Assembly (NCBI GenBank): GCA_029553165.1
Contig: JAKPCT010000177.1
Location: 1-57,468 of the forward strand
Reading direction: 5' to 3'
DNA length: 57,468 bases
Origin: Bacillota bacterium
GTDB lineage: Bacteria; Bacillota; UBA4882; UBA8346
Shown here piece after piece: positions 8,415-18,564 of this stretch. The notes under the pieces were generated by a model, which searched no databases, was not told where the DNA came from, and saw only the letters and a list, made by a program, of their open reading frames with translations. How positions within the stretch are numbered: position 1 is the stretch's first letter; the number at the start of each line of letters is the position of its first letter. The position numbers were made by a program, and so were the translations under genes.

Positions 8415-10202
8415 TTAAATGTAATAGTCCAATAAAATTTCCTGATCATGCAGTAGTTTTTGAATCTGTTCCAGGAAAAGGTTGATCTGGTCCGTTTCAT
8501 TGTTTAGAACGTCATTCAACTCAAATTGGGAATCTAAATCAACCACTAAAATCTCATTTGGCTGATTCAAACTTTTTAAGATATCAATTTCATATTGGTC
8601 CAATCCCGAAATATTCGTTAAAAAGATCAGACCCGCATCAGTAAATAAGCGCGCTAATTCACCCAAATGCCGAATATTTTCTTCCCGATCATCCGAAACT
8701 TGATATTCTGAATCTAAACCACTTAATAAATTCTGAATTGACAGATAGTAAACATTATAACCGTTTTGAAACAACCTTTCCTCCAGCGCTTTTGCCAATT
8801 TTGTGCCTAGTTCCTCATTCGCACCTGAAAGGACAACAAACTTCGGACGTTGCCTAAATCGTGCCGCTCTTAACTCTGGAGTAATATCACTTTTTTCCCA
8901 GGCTATTTCCCGTAAAGTAACGTGTTCATTGATGAAATTATCATCATTTAAACTTTCCGTGATAATACCGCCACCAACAATCTCATAATTATCAATTATT
9001 ACAAACCGTCCGGTTGCCGCAATGTCCCGCGACAGATCATAAGCAATTGGTTTAACGGTTTGTAAAATACATTCGGCAACATCATGTCGTTCAATGATTG
9101 ACTTCTGACTGTCATAAGTCAATTCAGCCGCATCTAAGACATGGCCGATCTTTTTCAGGTAGACTGTAGCCCGTTGGGTCGTCATTTTCATCTTATACTT
9201 TTTGCCAACGATCATCGGATGCCGCCCCAGCCAAAACAGATTAGCCCGGAACGTACTGTTAACCGCTGGTAACGGCTGGTCATCACGACACATTATCTCA
9301 CCGGGTTTAATGTAGATCTGGGTCTCCAAAGTGAACCCAGTCGCATAACCCGCACCCACACTAGACTTAACAGGTTCATTAAATCCTTCAATACTCTTGA
9401 TAACCGATTTTTTAAAAGAAGGAAGAAATACTACCGGATCGCCTACACTGATACTACCGGTTTCAACCGTACCGGCAACGATCCGCCGGTCATCATTATC
9501 TTCGGTGAACTTGTAAATATCCTGAACCGGCATTCGAAACGGCTGTTCGTGCCGGTCTTTCTCTTTTTCCAACCCATCGATTAGCGATAAGACATCTAAA
9601 CCCTGGTACCAAGGCATTTGGGCTGATGATGAAACTAAGTTATCACCTTCGCGGGCCGAGATTGGGACAAACGCCAGTGGCTTGACTTTAATCTGCTCCA
9701 GGAATGAACTATACTCCGCTTTTACCTTCTCAAAATGTTCGTGACTATAATTCACCAAATCCATCTTATTGATTAAGATAACTACTTTCTCGATTCCTAA
9801 TAACGATAACATAAACCCGTGCCGCCGTGAGTTCTCCTGAACCCCCTCTTTGGCATCGATCACCAAGAGCGCCGCTTCCGCCCGTGACGCACCGGTGATC
9901 ATATTCTTCAAAAACTCAATATGTCCCGGAGCATCAATAATAATGTAATGCCGCTTGGCTGTTTTGAAGAAACAACGCGCCGTATCAATGGTAATTCCTT
10001 GAGATTGCTCATCTTTCAAAGCATCCAATAAAAATGCATATTCAAATGGCTTTGCATTCCGTTCACAATTACGCCGTACCTGTTCCAACTTACCCTCAGG
10101 TAATGAATTGGTATCAGCCAACAAACGCCCGATAACGGTACTTTTTCCATGATCGACATGGCCGACAATTACAATACTCATCTGTTCCTGTTTGTTATCC
10201 AT
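8415..10202 (-). CDS. cysN: sulfate adenylyltransferase subunit 1 with a degenerate APS-kinase-like tail
   Basis: GTPase subunit of ATP sulfurylase; with CysD it makes APS from sulfate and ATP. The start is the ATG at 10202, overlapping the cysD stop as TGATG (595 residues). EF-Tu-like G motifs are present: GHVDHGKST at 14-22, DAPGH and NKMD. After the beta-barrel domains, about residues 454-595 align with APS kinase ([31 protein letters not shown]). There the Walker A region is [11 protein letters not shown] instead of GLSGAGKST and the DGDN motif is lost, so kinase activity is unlikely. That fits the APS-type CysH next door, which needs no PAPS. Confidence 0.9.
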   Translation of the reverse strand: MDNKQEQMSIVIVGHVDHGKSTVIGRLLADTNSLPEGKLEQVRRNCERNAKPFEYAFLLDALKDEQSQGITIDTARCFFKTAKRHYIIIDAPGHIEFLKNMITGASRAEAALLVIDAKEGVQENSRRHGFMLSLLGIEKVVILINKMDLVNYSHEHFEKVKAEYSSFLEQIKVKPLAFVPISAREGDNLVSSSAQMPWYQGLDVLSLIDGLEKEKDRHEQPFRMPVQDIYKFTEDNDDRRIVAGTVETGSISVGDPVVFLPSFKKSVIKSIEGFNEPVKSSVGAGYATGFTLETQIYIKPGEIMCRDDQPLPAVNSTFRANLFWLGRHPMIVGKKYKMKMTTQRATVYLKKIGHVLDAAELTYDSQKSIIERHDVAECILQTVKPIAYDLSRDIAATGRFVIIDNYEIVGGGIITESLNDDNFINEHVTLREIAWEKSDITPELRAARFRQRPKFVVLSGANEELGTKLAKALEERLFQNGYNVYYLSIQNLLSGLDSEYQVSDDREENIRHLGELARLFTDAGLIFLTNISGLDQYEIDILKSLNQPNEILVVDLDSQFELNDVLNNETDQINLFLEQIQKLLHDQEILLDYYI

Positions 10203-11083
10203 CACATATAACCATCCCGTCTTAAAGTCTCTAAAGTTCCGCCATCCTCTTTATCCTGTTCCCGGCCGGAACGTTCTGCCACGTTAGCTAACTTGCCACT
10301 CCGTAATTCTTCAATTATTTCAGCGACATTTTTGGCGGTAGATTCGATTGGTTTGGTACATGGTGCACAACCCAAGGAACGGTATCGGGTCCCGTCACCG
10401 CGATCGAAATAAAGGGAGATGATTGGGATATTCTCTTTCAGGATATACTCCCAGATATTTAACTCCGTCCAATCTAACAACGGATGGATCCTGATATGCG
10501 TCCCCGGGGCAAAATCCGTCTTATACTGGTTCCAAAACTCCGGAGGCTGATCGCCAATATCCCATTCACTCTGTTGATCCCGGGGCGAAAAATACCGCTC
10601 TTTGGAGCGGCTCCCCTCTTCATCAGCCCGGACACCAACAATAACTCCAGTATAAGGTTCCCCGGATTCTTCAGGAAGGTACTTTCCTTGAGAATGATCA
10701 AGACGAAACCGGGTCCATTCCCCTGATAAAGTATGCTTTAAAGCCTCACTTTTCAGTTGCCGGCAACAATTGATCCGATCAGTTTTCCCATCCGGAAAAG
10801 TTTGTTTTTTGGATAAAGCGGTAACATTCTGACCGTAAATCATCTTCAAATTCCATTCCCTGGCCAACTGATCCCGGTAGGCAATCATCTCCGGAATCTT
10901 ATAGGCCGTATCAATATGTACTAAGGGAAATGGCACATGCCCAAAGAAGGCTTTTCGCGCTAACCATAACAGAACCGTGCTGTCTTTACCAATTGACCAT
11001 AACATACAGAGATTTTTAAATTCCCGGTAAGCTTCTCGAAGAATATAGATACTTTGGCTCTCTAACTTCTCTAGTTGGTTCAT
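10202..11083 (-). CDS. cysD: sulfate adenylyltransferase subunit 2
   Basis: Catalytic N-type PP-loop ATPase subunit of ATP sulfurylase, working with CysN. The 293 residues show the PP-loop variant [31 protein letters not shown], the [14 protein letters not shown] loop and [11 protein letters not shown] near the C-terminus, as in E. coli CysD. It starts 1 base after the cysH stop, with a GAGGT ribosome site, and is coupled to cysN by TGATG. Confidence 0.95.
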   Translation of the reverse strand: MNQLEKLESQSIYILREAYREFKNLCMLWSIGKDSTVLLWLARKAFFGHVPFPLVHIDTAYKIPEMIAYRDQLAREWNLKMIYGQNVTALSKKQTFPDGKTDRINCCRQLKSEALKHTLSGEWTRFRLDHSQGKYLPEESGEPYTGVIVGVRADEEGSRSKERYFSPRDQQSEWDIGDQPPEFWNQYKTDFAPGTHIRIHPLLDWTELNIWEYILKENIPIISLYFDRGDGTRYRSLGCAPCTKPIESTAKNVAEIIEELRSGKLANVAERSGREQDKEDGGTLETLRRDGYM

Positions 11084-11084
11084 C

Positions 11085-11816
11085 TCAAATTACCTCTTTT
11101 CTGGTCTCCGCTGTTCTCCGCCTATGCAAGCCACATTCTTTATGTTCCGGAGCCTCCCACCACCAACGGCCGGCCCGTTCATGCTCACCTGACTGGATCG
11201 CTCTCGTACACGGTGCGCATCCGATACTCGGATAATTCAAATCATGCAGCTTATTATAGGGGACCTGATTTGCTTTGATATACTGCCATACCTGTTCGGT
11301 AGTCCAATCTGCTAACGGATTGAGTTTTAATAACTGATTGGTCTCATCCCACTCAATAATTTCAATATCGGTACGGGTGACCGCCTGCTCTCTTCTCAGT
11401 CCGGTAATCCAAACATCCACCGTCTTTAAAACCCGTTGTAATGGTTCGAGCTTCCTAACCTGGCAACACAACTTACGGTGCTCAATGCTTTTATAGAATA
11501 AATTCGGACCGTATTCCCGTTGTAATTGTTCCAGCTGACTGTTATTAGGACAATAAACTTCATATTTAAACTGGTATTTCTCCATTGTCGCTTCCATCGT
11601 CAGATAGGTCTCTTGGGGCAGTCTGCCGGTATCAAGGATGAAGATCCTGGCTGTTGGTTTGAGCTTCAGCACCAGATCGGTTAAGACCTGATCTTCCGCC
11701 CCAAGGCTTGACGCCAAGGCAATCCGTTCATTATATCTTTCAAGAAACTCGCGTAATAATGCATCGATCGGCAAAGCGCTATATTTTTCCTTTAATTGAG
11801 CAATATCAGGTACCAT
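11085..11816 (-). CDS. cysH: adenylyl-sulfate reductase (APS reductase, [4Fe-4S] type)
   Basis: Reduces APS to sulfite using thioredoxin or a similar donor. The 243-244 residues carry both cysteine pairs of the iron-sulfur class, C118-C119 (KLCCQVRK) and C201-x-x-C204 (GCAPCTRA), plus the catalytic C229 in KECGLH. This pattern marks an APS rather than PAPS reductase. Two adjacent ATGs are possible; the second (11816) has better spacing from GGAGG. The APS specificity explains the dispensable kinase domain on CysN. Confidence 0.93.
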   Translation of the reverse strand: MVPDIAQLKEKYSALPIDALLREFLERYNERIALASSLGAEDQVLTDLVLKLKPTARIFILDTGRLPQETYLTMEATMEKYQFKYEVYCPNNSQLEQLQREYGPNLFYKSIEHRKLCCQVRKLEPLQRVLKTVDVWITGLRREQAVTRTDIEIIEWDETNQLLKLNPLADWTTEQVWQYIKANQVPYNKLHDLNYPSIGCAPCTRAIQSGEHERAGRWWWEAPEHKECGLHRRRTAETRKEVI

Positions 11817-11840
11817 CATACATCCTCCACTCCAACCAAT

Positions 11841-12077
11841 TTAAACGCCCTTTTCGACAATAAGCTGATAAACTTCACCATTTGGAGTTACCTTAATTAT
11901 TTTATGACCCTCTTCTTTAAGACTCCGGGGAACATTTAACATAGCATCCCCCTCGTCTAAGATCACTTCCAAACGTTCCCCAACATTTAATTCTTCTAAA
12001 GCTAATTTGGTTTTGACAAAATTCAGGGGACACACTACACCATGAAGGTCAAGCCGTTTTTTAACTGCATCACTCAT
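11841..12077 (-). CDS. tusA: TusA-family sulfurtransferase
   Basis: Small (78 aa) persulfide carrier fold. The catalytic cysteine lies in LHGVVCPLNFVKTKLAL, the CPxx motif of TusA/SirA. It overlaps the sulfite reductase end by 8 bases and has a GGAGGAG ribosome site. Inference: it may shuttle reduced sulfur from the sulfite reductase toward the HcyF/HcyS thiocarboxylate system encoded next to it. General tRNA thiolation by TusA is the alternative role. Confidence 0.85.
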   Translation of the reverse strand: MSDAVKKRLDLHGVVCPLNFVKTKLALEELNVGERLEVILDEGDAMLNVPRSLKEEGHKIIKVTPNGEVYQLIVEKGV

Positions 12078-12933
12078 TTAATAACTCCTCCTTCACCTGT
12101 TGCTCTCCGATTCGGTCAATCATATGACCAAAGCGTTCGCGCTTGCGACCATTTTTACGATAATAAGCAATAACCCGTTCAATTAATTCATATAACCGTT
12201 CTTTGGTTTCAATTAAATTGCCCAATTTAGTCCCCAACCGGGGGATTTTCCCCATAGTTCCACCAATCCACAATAAATATCCTTTCTTGGCAGCAACCCA
12301 GGAATCCACCGGACAATTTGAGGTACAGATACTGCAATAAATACATTTCGACTCATCAAGACGATACTCATTATTTTCTTTATAAATCGCTCCAGTCGGG
12401 CAACTGTTGACACATAAATCACAATGAATACAACTCTCACTTTGCCAAGCAGGTAAAATCCCACCCATCACTCCGAGATCATTCTCGGTTGCCTTGGCAC
12501 AGTTATGCGGACATCCTGTTACTCCCATTTTAAATTTATGAGGAGTATCCTGTCTAAAATATTTAGCGTCAAGCTCCTTGGCAACTTCTTTAGTATCGAT
12601 GATTCCCCAACGGCAAGTAGCCGCTCCGGGACAGGCAACCACAATTCTGATTCGCGGACCGCAAGCTCCCATTGCTATTCCGGCAGCTTCGAGCTCTTGC
12701 CTGGCTTCTTCTAACCTTGAATAATGCACGAAATGAATCTCAATTCCTTGCCTGGTAGACAGATGCAGCTCACCTCTTCCATATTTGGCAGCAACTTCAG
12801 CAACCCGATGTAACTGCTCCGCAGTAAAATCACCGCCAATTGCATGGAGTCGTAATGCAAAATATTCGGACTGCTTCTGTTGAATCATACCGACCTTCTT
12901 TAAAGCAACTAAATCAAATTCCGGAGTACTCAA
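12070..12933 (-). CDS. siroheme sulfite reductase with fused dicluster ferredoxin
   Basis: Likely makes sulfide from sulfite. The 287 residues begin with a half ferredoxin-like reductase domain. The siroheme-[4Fe-4S] ligands are C101-x5-C107 (ACPGAATCRWG) and C141-x3-C145 (GCPHNCAK). A two-cluster ferredoxin insert follows, with cysteines at 168, 171, 174, 178 and 197, 200, 203, 207. It is a compact single-repeat reductase of the type often annotated as nitrite and sulfite reductase 4Fe-4S region in anaerobes. It starts with TTG directly after the hcyD stop. Neighbouring siroheme synthesis and APS reduction support sulfite over nitrite as substrate. Confidence 0.88.
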   Translation of the reverse strand: MSTPEFDLVALKKVGMIQQKQSEYFALRLHAIGGDFTAEQLHRVAEVAAKYGRGELHLSTRQGIEIHFVHYSRLEEARQELEAAGIAMGACGPRIRIVVACPGAATCRWGIIDTKEVAKELDAKYFRQDTPHKFKMGVTGCPHNCAKATENDLGVMGGILPAWQSESCIHCDLCVNSCPTGAIYKENNEYRLDESKCIYCSICTSNCPVDSWVAAKKGYLLWIGGTMGKIPRLGTKLGNLIETKERLYELIERVIAYYRKNGRKRERFGHMIDRIGEQQVKEELLNE

Positions 12934-13341
12934 TTAATCATCACTTCCTGTATACTGGATTAACACTTCAGTACTGACTTTCGAAACAACCCTGAAGGCT
13001 TTTAAAATTGGTTCACTCTCCATTAATGAAACAACCAGATAAATCATTTTCGGATCATTTGCCAGCCGTAAATCTTCAGCTGACAAACGGGCCGGAGATT
13101 GGGGATGACTGTGATAGACCGCAATCAGATCAAGACCTTTGGCCCGAGCCTCTTTAACCGCCTTAAACTGTTCCGCAGGGATAAAGGAAAAATGCTCCGG
13201 ACTCTGATCAGCATTAGTCATAGGGATCATTGCAGTCACCGTTTCACCGCTACCGGCCAAATAGCCACAGGCTTCATTTGGCAACTCCCGTAAAGCCTGA
13301 TCAATAATTTGCTCTTTTACCGAGATTGGTATTTGTAACAT
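12934..13341 (-). CDS. hcyD: JAMM/MPN+ metalloprotease (HcyD/Mec-like), sulfur-carrier processing
   Basis: Zinc protease of 135 residues. The JAMM motif is complete: E23, then H77-S-H79, S87 and D90 in YHSHPQSPARLSAED. Bacterial JAMM proteins next to ThiF- and ThiS-like genes remove residues after the C-terminal Gly-Gly of the sulfur carrier (Mec+ in actinobacteria, HcyD in Wolinella succinogenes). Here the carrier hcyS does carry extra residues after its Gly-Gly-Gly, so a processing role fits. The symbol is assigned by context. Confidence 0.82.
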   Translation of the reverse strand: MLQIPISVKEQIIDQALRELPNEACGYLAGSGETVTAMIPMTNADQSPEHFSFIPAEQFKAVKEARAKGLDLIAVYHSHPQSPARLSAEDLRLANDPKMIYLVVSLMESEPILKAFRVVSKVSTEVLIQYTGSDD

Positions 13342-13357
13342 CGCGACAACTCCGTAT

Positions 13358-14167
13358 CTATTTATTGAACTTCAGTTCGCATACCGGCTGTTCATAATCG
13401 ACCAGCTCTGTAATTGTAGGGTTTTCGCCACAGATCGGACACTTTGGATTTCTTCTCAAATTAACGGTCCGGAATTCCATATCAAATGCATTAAATGTTA
13501 ACAGGCGATCCGTCAATAATTTACCTTTACCCAAAAGATACCTTAAGGCTTCAGCTGCCTGAATCGTTCCTAACATCCCGGCAACTGCTCCCAAGATTCC
13601 GGCTTCACTGCAAGTAGGTACGACCCCTTTTGGAGGTGGCGAATTAAAAACACACCGGTAACAAGTGTGACCTGGAAGATAGGTCATCGTTTGACCGTTA
13701 AAACGGAGAATCCCGCCGTGCGAAAATGGTTTCTGTGCGAAAACACAGGCATCATTGATTAAAAATTTTGCAGGAAAATTATCAGTTCCGTCAATGATAA
13801 AATCATATTCCGCAATAATTTCAGCAATATTGTCAGCAAAGACCCTGGTCTTGTAAGTCTTAACCGTTACATCCGGATTAAGCGCCTCCAGCTTCTCCCG
13901 TGCTGACTCGACCTTGGCACGATTAACATCGGCCGTAAAGTGAATGATCTGCCGTTGCAAATTAGAAAGATCGACAGCATCCCCATCAACCAGCCCTAAC
14001 GTCCCAACACCGGCAGCCGCTAAATACAATGCCGCCGGAGCGCCCAGTCCTCCGGCCCCGATGATCAATACCTTTGATTGGAGGAGCTTTTCCTGACCAA
14101 CCCCGCCAACATCTTTTAAAATGATATGACGACTATATCGTTCAATCTGACTCTCGGTTAAACCCAT
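13358..14167 (-). CDS. hcyF: MoeB/ThiF-family adenylyltransferase (HcyF-like E1 enzyme)
   Basis: E1-like enzyme that adenylates the C-terminal glycine of a ubiquitin-like sulfur carrier so that sulfur can be loaded. The 269 residues show the GAGGLG nucleotide loop at 37-42, DLSNLQRQ, the DGTDN motif, zinc cysteine pairs C169-x2-C172 and C243-x2-C246, and a possible catalytic C186 in VVPTCSEAG. Its place between metY and the JAMM gene, next to hcyS, points to homocysteine sulfur transfer rather than molybdopterin or thiamine synthesis; no moa or thi genes are seen. Confidence 0.88.
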   Translation of the reverse strand: MGLTESQIERYSRHIILKDVGGVGQEKLLQSKVLIIGAGGLGAPAALYLAAAGVGTLGLVDGDAVDLSNLQRQIIHFTADVNRAKVESAREKLEALNPDVTVKTYKTRVFADNIAEIIAEYDFIIDGTDNFPAKFLINDACVFAQKPFSHGGILRFNGQTMTYLPGHTCYRCVFNSPPPKGVVPTCSEAGILGAVAGMLGTIQAAEALRYLLGKGKLLTDRLLTFNAFDMEFRTVNLRRNPKCPICGENPTITELVDYEQPVCELKFNK

Positions 14168-14171
14168 TCTA

Positions 14172-15413
14172 TCATCTCCCTGTCAATGCTTGCTCAAAGT
14201 CATCGATAATATCCTTAATGTTTTCGATTCCGACTGAGATCCGGATCAGATCCGGATAAACACCGGCAGTTTCCTGTTCGGCTTCGGAATACGTATGAAA
14301 AATAGTTGAAGCCGGATGAATAACCAATGTCTTGGCATCTCCGACGTTTGCTAATTGCTTAACCATCTGGAAGCGATTAATAACTTCGAAACAACGTTCT
14401 TTGCTACCGAGTCTGATGGTGATCATTGCACCAAATCCCCGATACTGCTCCTTTGCTAATTGATATTGCGCATGCTCCGGTAATCCCGGATAATTGACCC
14501 CGACAAGATCTTGAGTCTTCAGAAACTCAGCTAATCGCAACGCATTCTCACAATGCTGTTTCATTCGTAACGCTAACGTTTCTAACCCTAAATTCTGCAG
14601 AAATGCGTTAAATGGCGCCAAACAACTTCCGGTATTTTGGAGGATCTGTTTTCTGGCCCGCGCTAAAAAAGCAAATTCCCCGGCCTGACGTGTCATTGCG
14701 ACCAGGAGCTCGGATTTACTGTTGCGCCAATTAAAATTACCCAGGTCGACCAAGATACCTCCGATTGCCTGACCACTGCCGGCAATATATTTCGAAGTAG
14801 AATGAATCACAATATTGACTCCGAATTTTTTAGCCTCAAGCAGATATGGAGTAGTTAAAGTACTGTCAACTACCAAGGGCACGTTATTTTCGTTAGCCAG
14901 TCGGGCAATGGCGCGCAGATCAGGGATATCTAATTTGGGATTACCAATCGTCTCAACAAAAACCAGCCTGGTTTTGGACGAAAATGCCCTCCGGTACGCC
15001 TCAATATCAGTAGGATCAACATAAACGGTCTTAATCCCGTTACTGGCCAACACTTCGTTAAAAAATTGCAATGTTCCGCCAAACAGACTTTTACTTGCAA
15101 TAATTTCATCCCCTGATTGGGTCAAGGTCCCCACCGTTGTAGCAATCGCTGCCATCCCTGAAGCAGTAGCAATTGCTCCCAAGCCTTCTTCCAAGCTGTT
15201 AATCCGTCTTTCGAACGCAGCCACCGTTGGATTGTTGATCCGTGAGTAGATATAACCGGGTTTTCGCCCCGCAAAAACAGCTTCCAGATCTTCTGCCCGT
15301 TGATAGGCGAACGCTGCTGTTTCATAGATTGGCAAACTGGTAGCACCATAAAGTTCATCCCGTTCCAAACCGCTATGTATTGATCTGGTTTCAAATTCAA
15401 ATTTTGTGGACAT
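14172..15413 (-). CDS. metY: O-acetylhomoserine sulfhydrylase-type PLP enzyme (thiocarboxylate-linked MetY)
   Basis: Cys/Met metabolism PLP enzyme of 413 residues. The PLP lysine is K208 in IHSTSKYIAGSGQAIGG, and NPTVAAFERRI and the C-terminal [12 protein letters not shown] are family motifs. It lies between hcyS and hcyF, so it is the likely enzyme taking sulfur from HcyS thiocarboxylate onto O-acetylhomoserine to give homocysteine, as described for Wolinella MetY. A paralogue at 21134-22420 lies outside the cluster and may use free sulfide. Good GGAGAATTAAG ribosome site. Confidence 0.88.
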   Translation of the reverse strand: MSTKFEFETRSIHSGLERDELYGATSLPIYETAAFAYQRAEDLEAVFAGRKPGYIYSRINNPTVAAFERRINSLEEGLGAIATASGMAAIATTVGTLTQSGDEIIASKSLFGGTLQFFNEVLASNGIKTVYVDPTDIEAYRRAFSSKTRLVFVETIGNPKLDIPDLRAIARLANENNVPLVVDSTLTTPYLLEAKKFGVNIVIHSTSKYIAGSGQAIGGILVDLGNFNWRNSKSELLVAMTRQAGEFAFLARARKQILQNTGSCLAPFNAFLQNLGLETLALRMKQHCENALRLAEFLKTQDLVGVNYPGLPEHAQYQLAKEQYRGFGAMITIRLGSKERCFEVINRFQMVKQLANVGDAKTLVIHPASTIFHTYSEAEQETAGVYPDLIRISVGIENIKDIIDDFEQALTGR

Positions 15414-15436
15414 CTTAATTCTCCAATTACTCCATA

Positions 15437-15664
15437 TTAAGCATTACACCAAGCAACACAGCCTCCGCCCATAAAGTATAAAAATTCAATTTGATCATTA
15501 TCCTTAACAAGCGTTGTTTCATAAGCAGCACGCTCTAAAATCTCACCATTCAACTCTACAGAGACCATCTCCGGCATCTCCACATTTTTAACTGCTAACA
15601 ACTCGGTAATGTTACCGACCTTCAGTTGGACTTCCTCTTCTTTGCCATTAATCTTCAGTTGCAT
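15437..15664 (-). CDS. hcyS: ThiS/MoaD-like sulfur carrier with C-terminal extension (HcyS-like)
   Basis: Ubiquitin-like sulfur carrier, 75 residues from ATG 15664 (a GTG one codon earlier is in frame). The end is FLYFMGGG at 61-68, the usual carrier tail, but seven residues CVAWCNA follow before the stop. Mature carriers of this family must end in Gly-Gly to be adenylated and thiocarboxylated, so this looks like a proprotein for the JAMM protease encoded three genes downstream. The two extra cysteines (69 and 73) are unusual. It lies between the sulfate transporter genes and metY. Confidence 0.85.
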   Translation of the reverse strand: MQLKINGKEEEVQLKVGNITELLAVKNVEMPEMVSVELNGEILERAAYETTLVKDNDQIEFLYFMGGGCVAWCNA

Positions 15665-15695
15665 CACTATCGCATCCTTTTTCAGAATTTAATAT

Positions 15696-16766
15696 TTAAA
15701 TTACGTAATCTTCAACAAAAACTTTGAGATTATTGAGCCCGACATAGACTTCATCGCCACTGGCCAGCTTCAACTCATTAAAACGTTCTTTACTGATCTC
15801 CGCCTCAATCAACTCGCCGTTGTCCTTACGGTTTAGCTCTAATCTGACAACCGGTCCGATCGCGCGGATGTAAGAAACAATTGCTTTAATACTCTTCGTT
15901 TCACTGCTATTTCTTTCAATTGCTAACTCATAAGGACGGACATAAGCAATCGCTGACTGCTCTTGTAAGCCTTCTAAATTCGGTGTTGCAAATTCATGTG
16001 TTCCAATTCTGATACGGCCACTGTCCAAACGGCCCCGAAACAGATTGACATTCCCCAAAAATTGATAAACAAAAGGACTGGCTGGGTTATCATAAACCTC
16101 TTCCGGAGTGCCCACTTGTTCAATCTTACCCTCATTCATGACTACAATCCGGTCAGCAACTTCCAAGGCCTCTTCCTGATCGTGAGTTACAAAAATACTG
16201 GTGAGATGAATGGCATCATGCAGTTGCCTGATCCACCGCCGTAATTCCTTGCGTACTTTGGCATCCAGGGCGCCAAACGGTTCATCTAACAGCAAGATCT
16301 TTGGTTCAACTGCCAAAGCCCTGGCCAGAGCAATCCGCTGCCTCTGCCCTCCGGAAAGTTGCGACGGATATCTGTTACCAAGCCAATCCATCTGGACCAA
16401 CTTCAATAACTGATTTACTTTCTCTTTGATTTCAGCCTCTGATGGCCGCAATTTCGCCGGTTTAACCCGCAACCCAAAGGCAACATTGTCAAAAACAGTC
16501 ATATGCCGGAACAGCGCATAATGCTGAAACACAAATCCCACCTGACGTTCTTGAATCTTTTTTTCGGTAGCATCTTCACCTTGAAAGTAAATACTGCCAC
16601 TACTGGCATTCTCCAATCCGGCAATAATCCGTAACAAAGTGGTCTTTCCTGAACCGGAAGGTCCTAATAATGCTACCAGCTCCCCGGTAGGAATCTCCAA
16701 ATTGATTGAATTTAAAGCTTGAAAACTACCAAATCTTTTACTGACATCCTTAACAACTATACTCAT
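15696..16766 (-). CDS. cysA: sulfate/thiosulfate ABC transporter ATPase
   Basis: ATPase of the sulfate importer, 356 residues from the ATG at 16766. This start overlaps the cysW end by 17 bases with a GGGG ribosome element; the longer in-frame N-terminus has no family similarity. Walker [16 protein letters not shown], signature [15 protein letters not shown], Walker [13 protein letters not shown] and the switch histidine in [10 protein letters not shown] are all intact. A C-terminal TOBE-like domain follows. CysA, MalK and PotA are related; the neighbouring permeases settle the assignment. Confidence 0.93.
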   Translation of the reverse strand: MSIVVKDVSKRFGSFQALNSINLEIPTGELVALLGPSGSGKTTLLRIIAGLENASSGSIYFQGEDATEKKIQERQVGFVFQHYALFRHMTVFDNVAFGLRVKPAKLRPSEAEIKEKVNQLLKLVQMDWLGNRYPSQLSGGQRQRIALARALAVEPKILLLDEPFGALDAKVRKELRRWIRQLHDAIHLTSIFVTHDQEEALEVADRIVVMNEGKIEQVGTPEEVYDNPASPFVYQFLGNVNLFRGRLDSGRIRIGTHEFATPNLEGLQEQSAIAYVRPYELAIERNSSETKSIKAIVSYIRAIGPVVRLELNRKDNGELIEAEISKERFNELKLASGDEVYVGLNNLKVFVEDYVI

Positions 16767-17646
16767 CTTGCACCCCTCGACTGACAACCTCACGCACCGC
16801 TGGTTGCGGGTTATTCTGTTTATACTCAACGATCGATTTCACAACTAAAGTCACTATTCCTAACAGCGCCAGCAATGAAGCCACCGCAAACGCTGCTGTA
16901 AAGTTATATTCGTTATATAGAATCTCAACTTGTAACGGAATGGTATTGGTCAAACCCCGAATACGGCCTGAAACAACTGAAACCGCTCCAAAGTCACCCA
17001 TCGCCCGGGCATTACAGAGGATAACACCATAGAGTAACCCCCATTTAATATTTGGAAGGGTAACCTTGAAGAAAGTCTGCCAGCCATTGGCACCTAAAAC
17101 CAAAGCAGCTTCTTCCTCTTCAATCCCCTGCGCTTGCATTAGCGGGATCAACTCCCGGGCAATAAACGGAAATGTTACTAAAATCGTCACCAAGACAATC
17201 CCCGGTGTAGCAAAGATGATCTTGATATTTAAAGCCGAAAGCACTGGTTCCAACCAGCCACGACTCCCAAACAATAAAATGTAGAGTAACCCGGAAATTA
17301 CTGGCGAGATTGCAAACGGCAGATCGAGCAATGACAGCAGAACATTCTTGCCCACAAAATCAAATTTGGTAACTGCCCAGGCAGCTGCTATCCCAAAGAT
17401 TAAATTTAACGGTACTGCAATCGCCGCAGTCAACAATGTCAGCTTAATTGCCGCAAGCGTATCTGGTTCGTTTAACGATTGCCAATACAGTCCCCATCCC
17501 TTTTCCAACGCCTGACTGAAGATCGCAATTAACGGGACAATCAAAAAGACACCTACAAATAACAAGGCTAAGAAAATTAAGAGACCACGCACCCAGGCTG
17601 ATTCACTGGTTCGAATATTTTCCCGCTCCTTATGGTTCTCAATCAA
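16750..17646 (-). CDS. cysW: sulfate ABC transporter permease CysW
   Basis: Inner-membrane permease, 298 residues with about six hydrophobic spans and the EEA-type loop [20 protein letters not shown] that contacts Cys[13 protein letters not shown] is typical of CysW. It uses a TTG start with AGGAGGG upstream and lies 48 bases downstream of cysT. It pairs with CysT to form the sulfate channel. Confidence 0.92.
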   Translation of the reverse strand: MIENHKERENIRTSESAWVRGLLIFLALLFVGVFLIVPLIAIFSQALEKGWGLYWQSLNEPDTLAAIKLTLLTAAIAVPLNLIFGIAAAWAVTKFDFVGKNVLLSLLDLPFAISPVISGLLYILLFGSRGWLEPVLSALNIKIIFATPGIVLVTILVTFPFIARELIPLMQAQGIEEEEAALVLGANGWQTFFKVTLPNIKWGLLYGVILCNARAMGDFGAVSVVSGRIRGLTNTIPLQVEILYNEYNFTAAFAVASLLALLGIVTLVVKSIVEYKQNNPQPAVREVVSRGVQDEYSC

Positions 17647-17694
17647 GTTGGTCTCCCTCCTTCGACAACCACTGACTTCTTTTTCAATTCCTAC

Positions 17695-18564
17695 TTAAAC
17701 AATATTGTTTTCGATCTTCTTCCCGTTCCACCACTGCAAAAGGTTGATCGTAAGCAATATTAGAAATGAAACTAATAATAACACCGTAGCAATCGCCGCC
17801 GCTCCGGCATAATCAAACTGTTCTAATTTGGTAACGATAATCAATGGCGTGATCTCCGTCTTGTAAGGCATATTCCCCGAGATAAAGACCACTGACCCAT
17901 ACTCGCCCAGCCCTCTGGCAAAGGCTAAGGCAACTCCGGTTAACCAACTCGGAAAAAGCGTTGGCAATATCACCTTGATAAACAACTGCCACCGATTAGC
18001 ACCCAGACTCAGTGCCGCTTCTTCGACTTCTTGATCAAAGTCCTGTAATACCGGCTGGACCGTCCGTACTACAAACGGAAGTCCGATAAAGGTCAAGGCA
18101 ACTATTATTCCAAGCGGAGTATATGAAACCTTAATTCCCAATGGTTCTAACAGTCTCCCAAACCAGCCGTTAGTCGAATAAAGCGTTGTCAGAGTAATTC
18201 CGGCAACCGCTGTCGGCATGGCAAACGGTAAATCGATGATTGCATCAATCAGCTTCCGGGCTGGAAACTGGTATCTTGTCAGTACCCAGGCTAACAAGAG
18301 CCCAAATATTCCATTAACCAAAGCCGCCAATAAAGAGGCTACAATACTAAGGCGGTACGAAGTAACCACCCTTGGATCAGCAACTGTTTGCCAAATTTGC
18401 TGCCAACTTAACGTTGCCGCCTTCAAAAATAGCATTGCCAATGGTATCAACAGAATCAAACTGATATAGATTACCGTAAAGCCAAGCGTGATATTAAACC
18501 CCGGAATAATCGTCCGTCTGTGATTAAATTCTGATTTTTGTCGCTTCTGTTTCATCTGCATCAT
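17695..18564 (-). CDS. cysT: sulfate ABC transporter permease CysT (CysU)
   Basis: Second permease, 289 residues. The first hydrophobic span starts near residue 22. The coupling loop is [19 protein letters not shown], and [17 protein letters not shown] is the CysT hallmark. The ATG overlaps the sbp stop by 4 bases (ATGA), so it is translationally coupled to the binding-protein gene. Confidence 0.93.
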   Translation of the reverse strand: MMQMKQKRQKSEFNHRRTIIPGFNITLGFTVIYISLILLIPLAMLFLKAATLSWQQIWQTVADPRVVTSYRLSIVASLLAALVNGIFGLLLAWVLTRYQFPARKLIDAIIDLPFAMPTAVAGITLTTLYSTNGWFGRLLEPLGIKVSYTPLGIIVALTFIGLPFVVRTVQPVLQDFDQEVEEAALSLGANRWQLFIKVILPTLFPSWLTGVALAFARGLGEYGSVVFISGNMPYKTEITPLIIVTKLEQFDYAGAAAIATVLLLVSFLILLTINLLQWWNGKKIENNIV

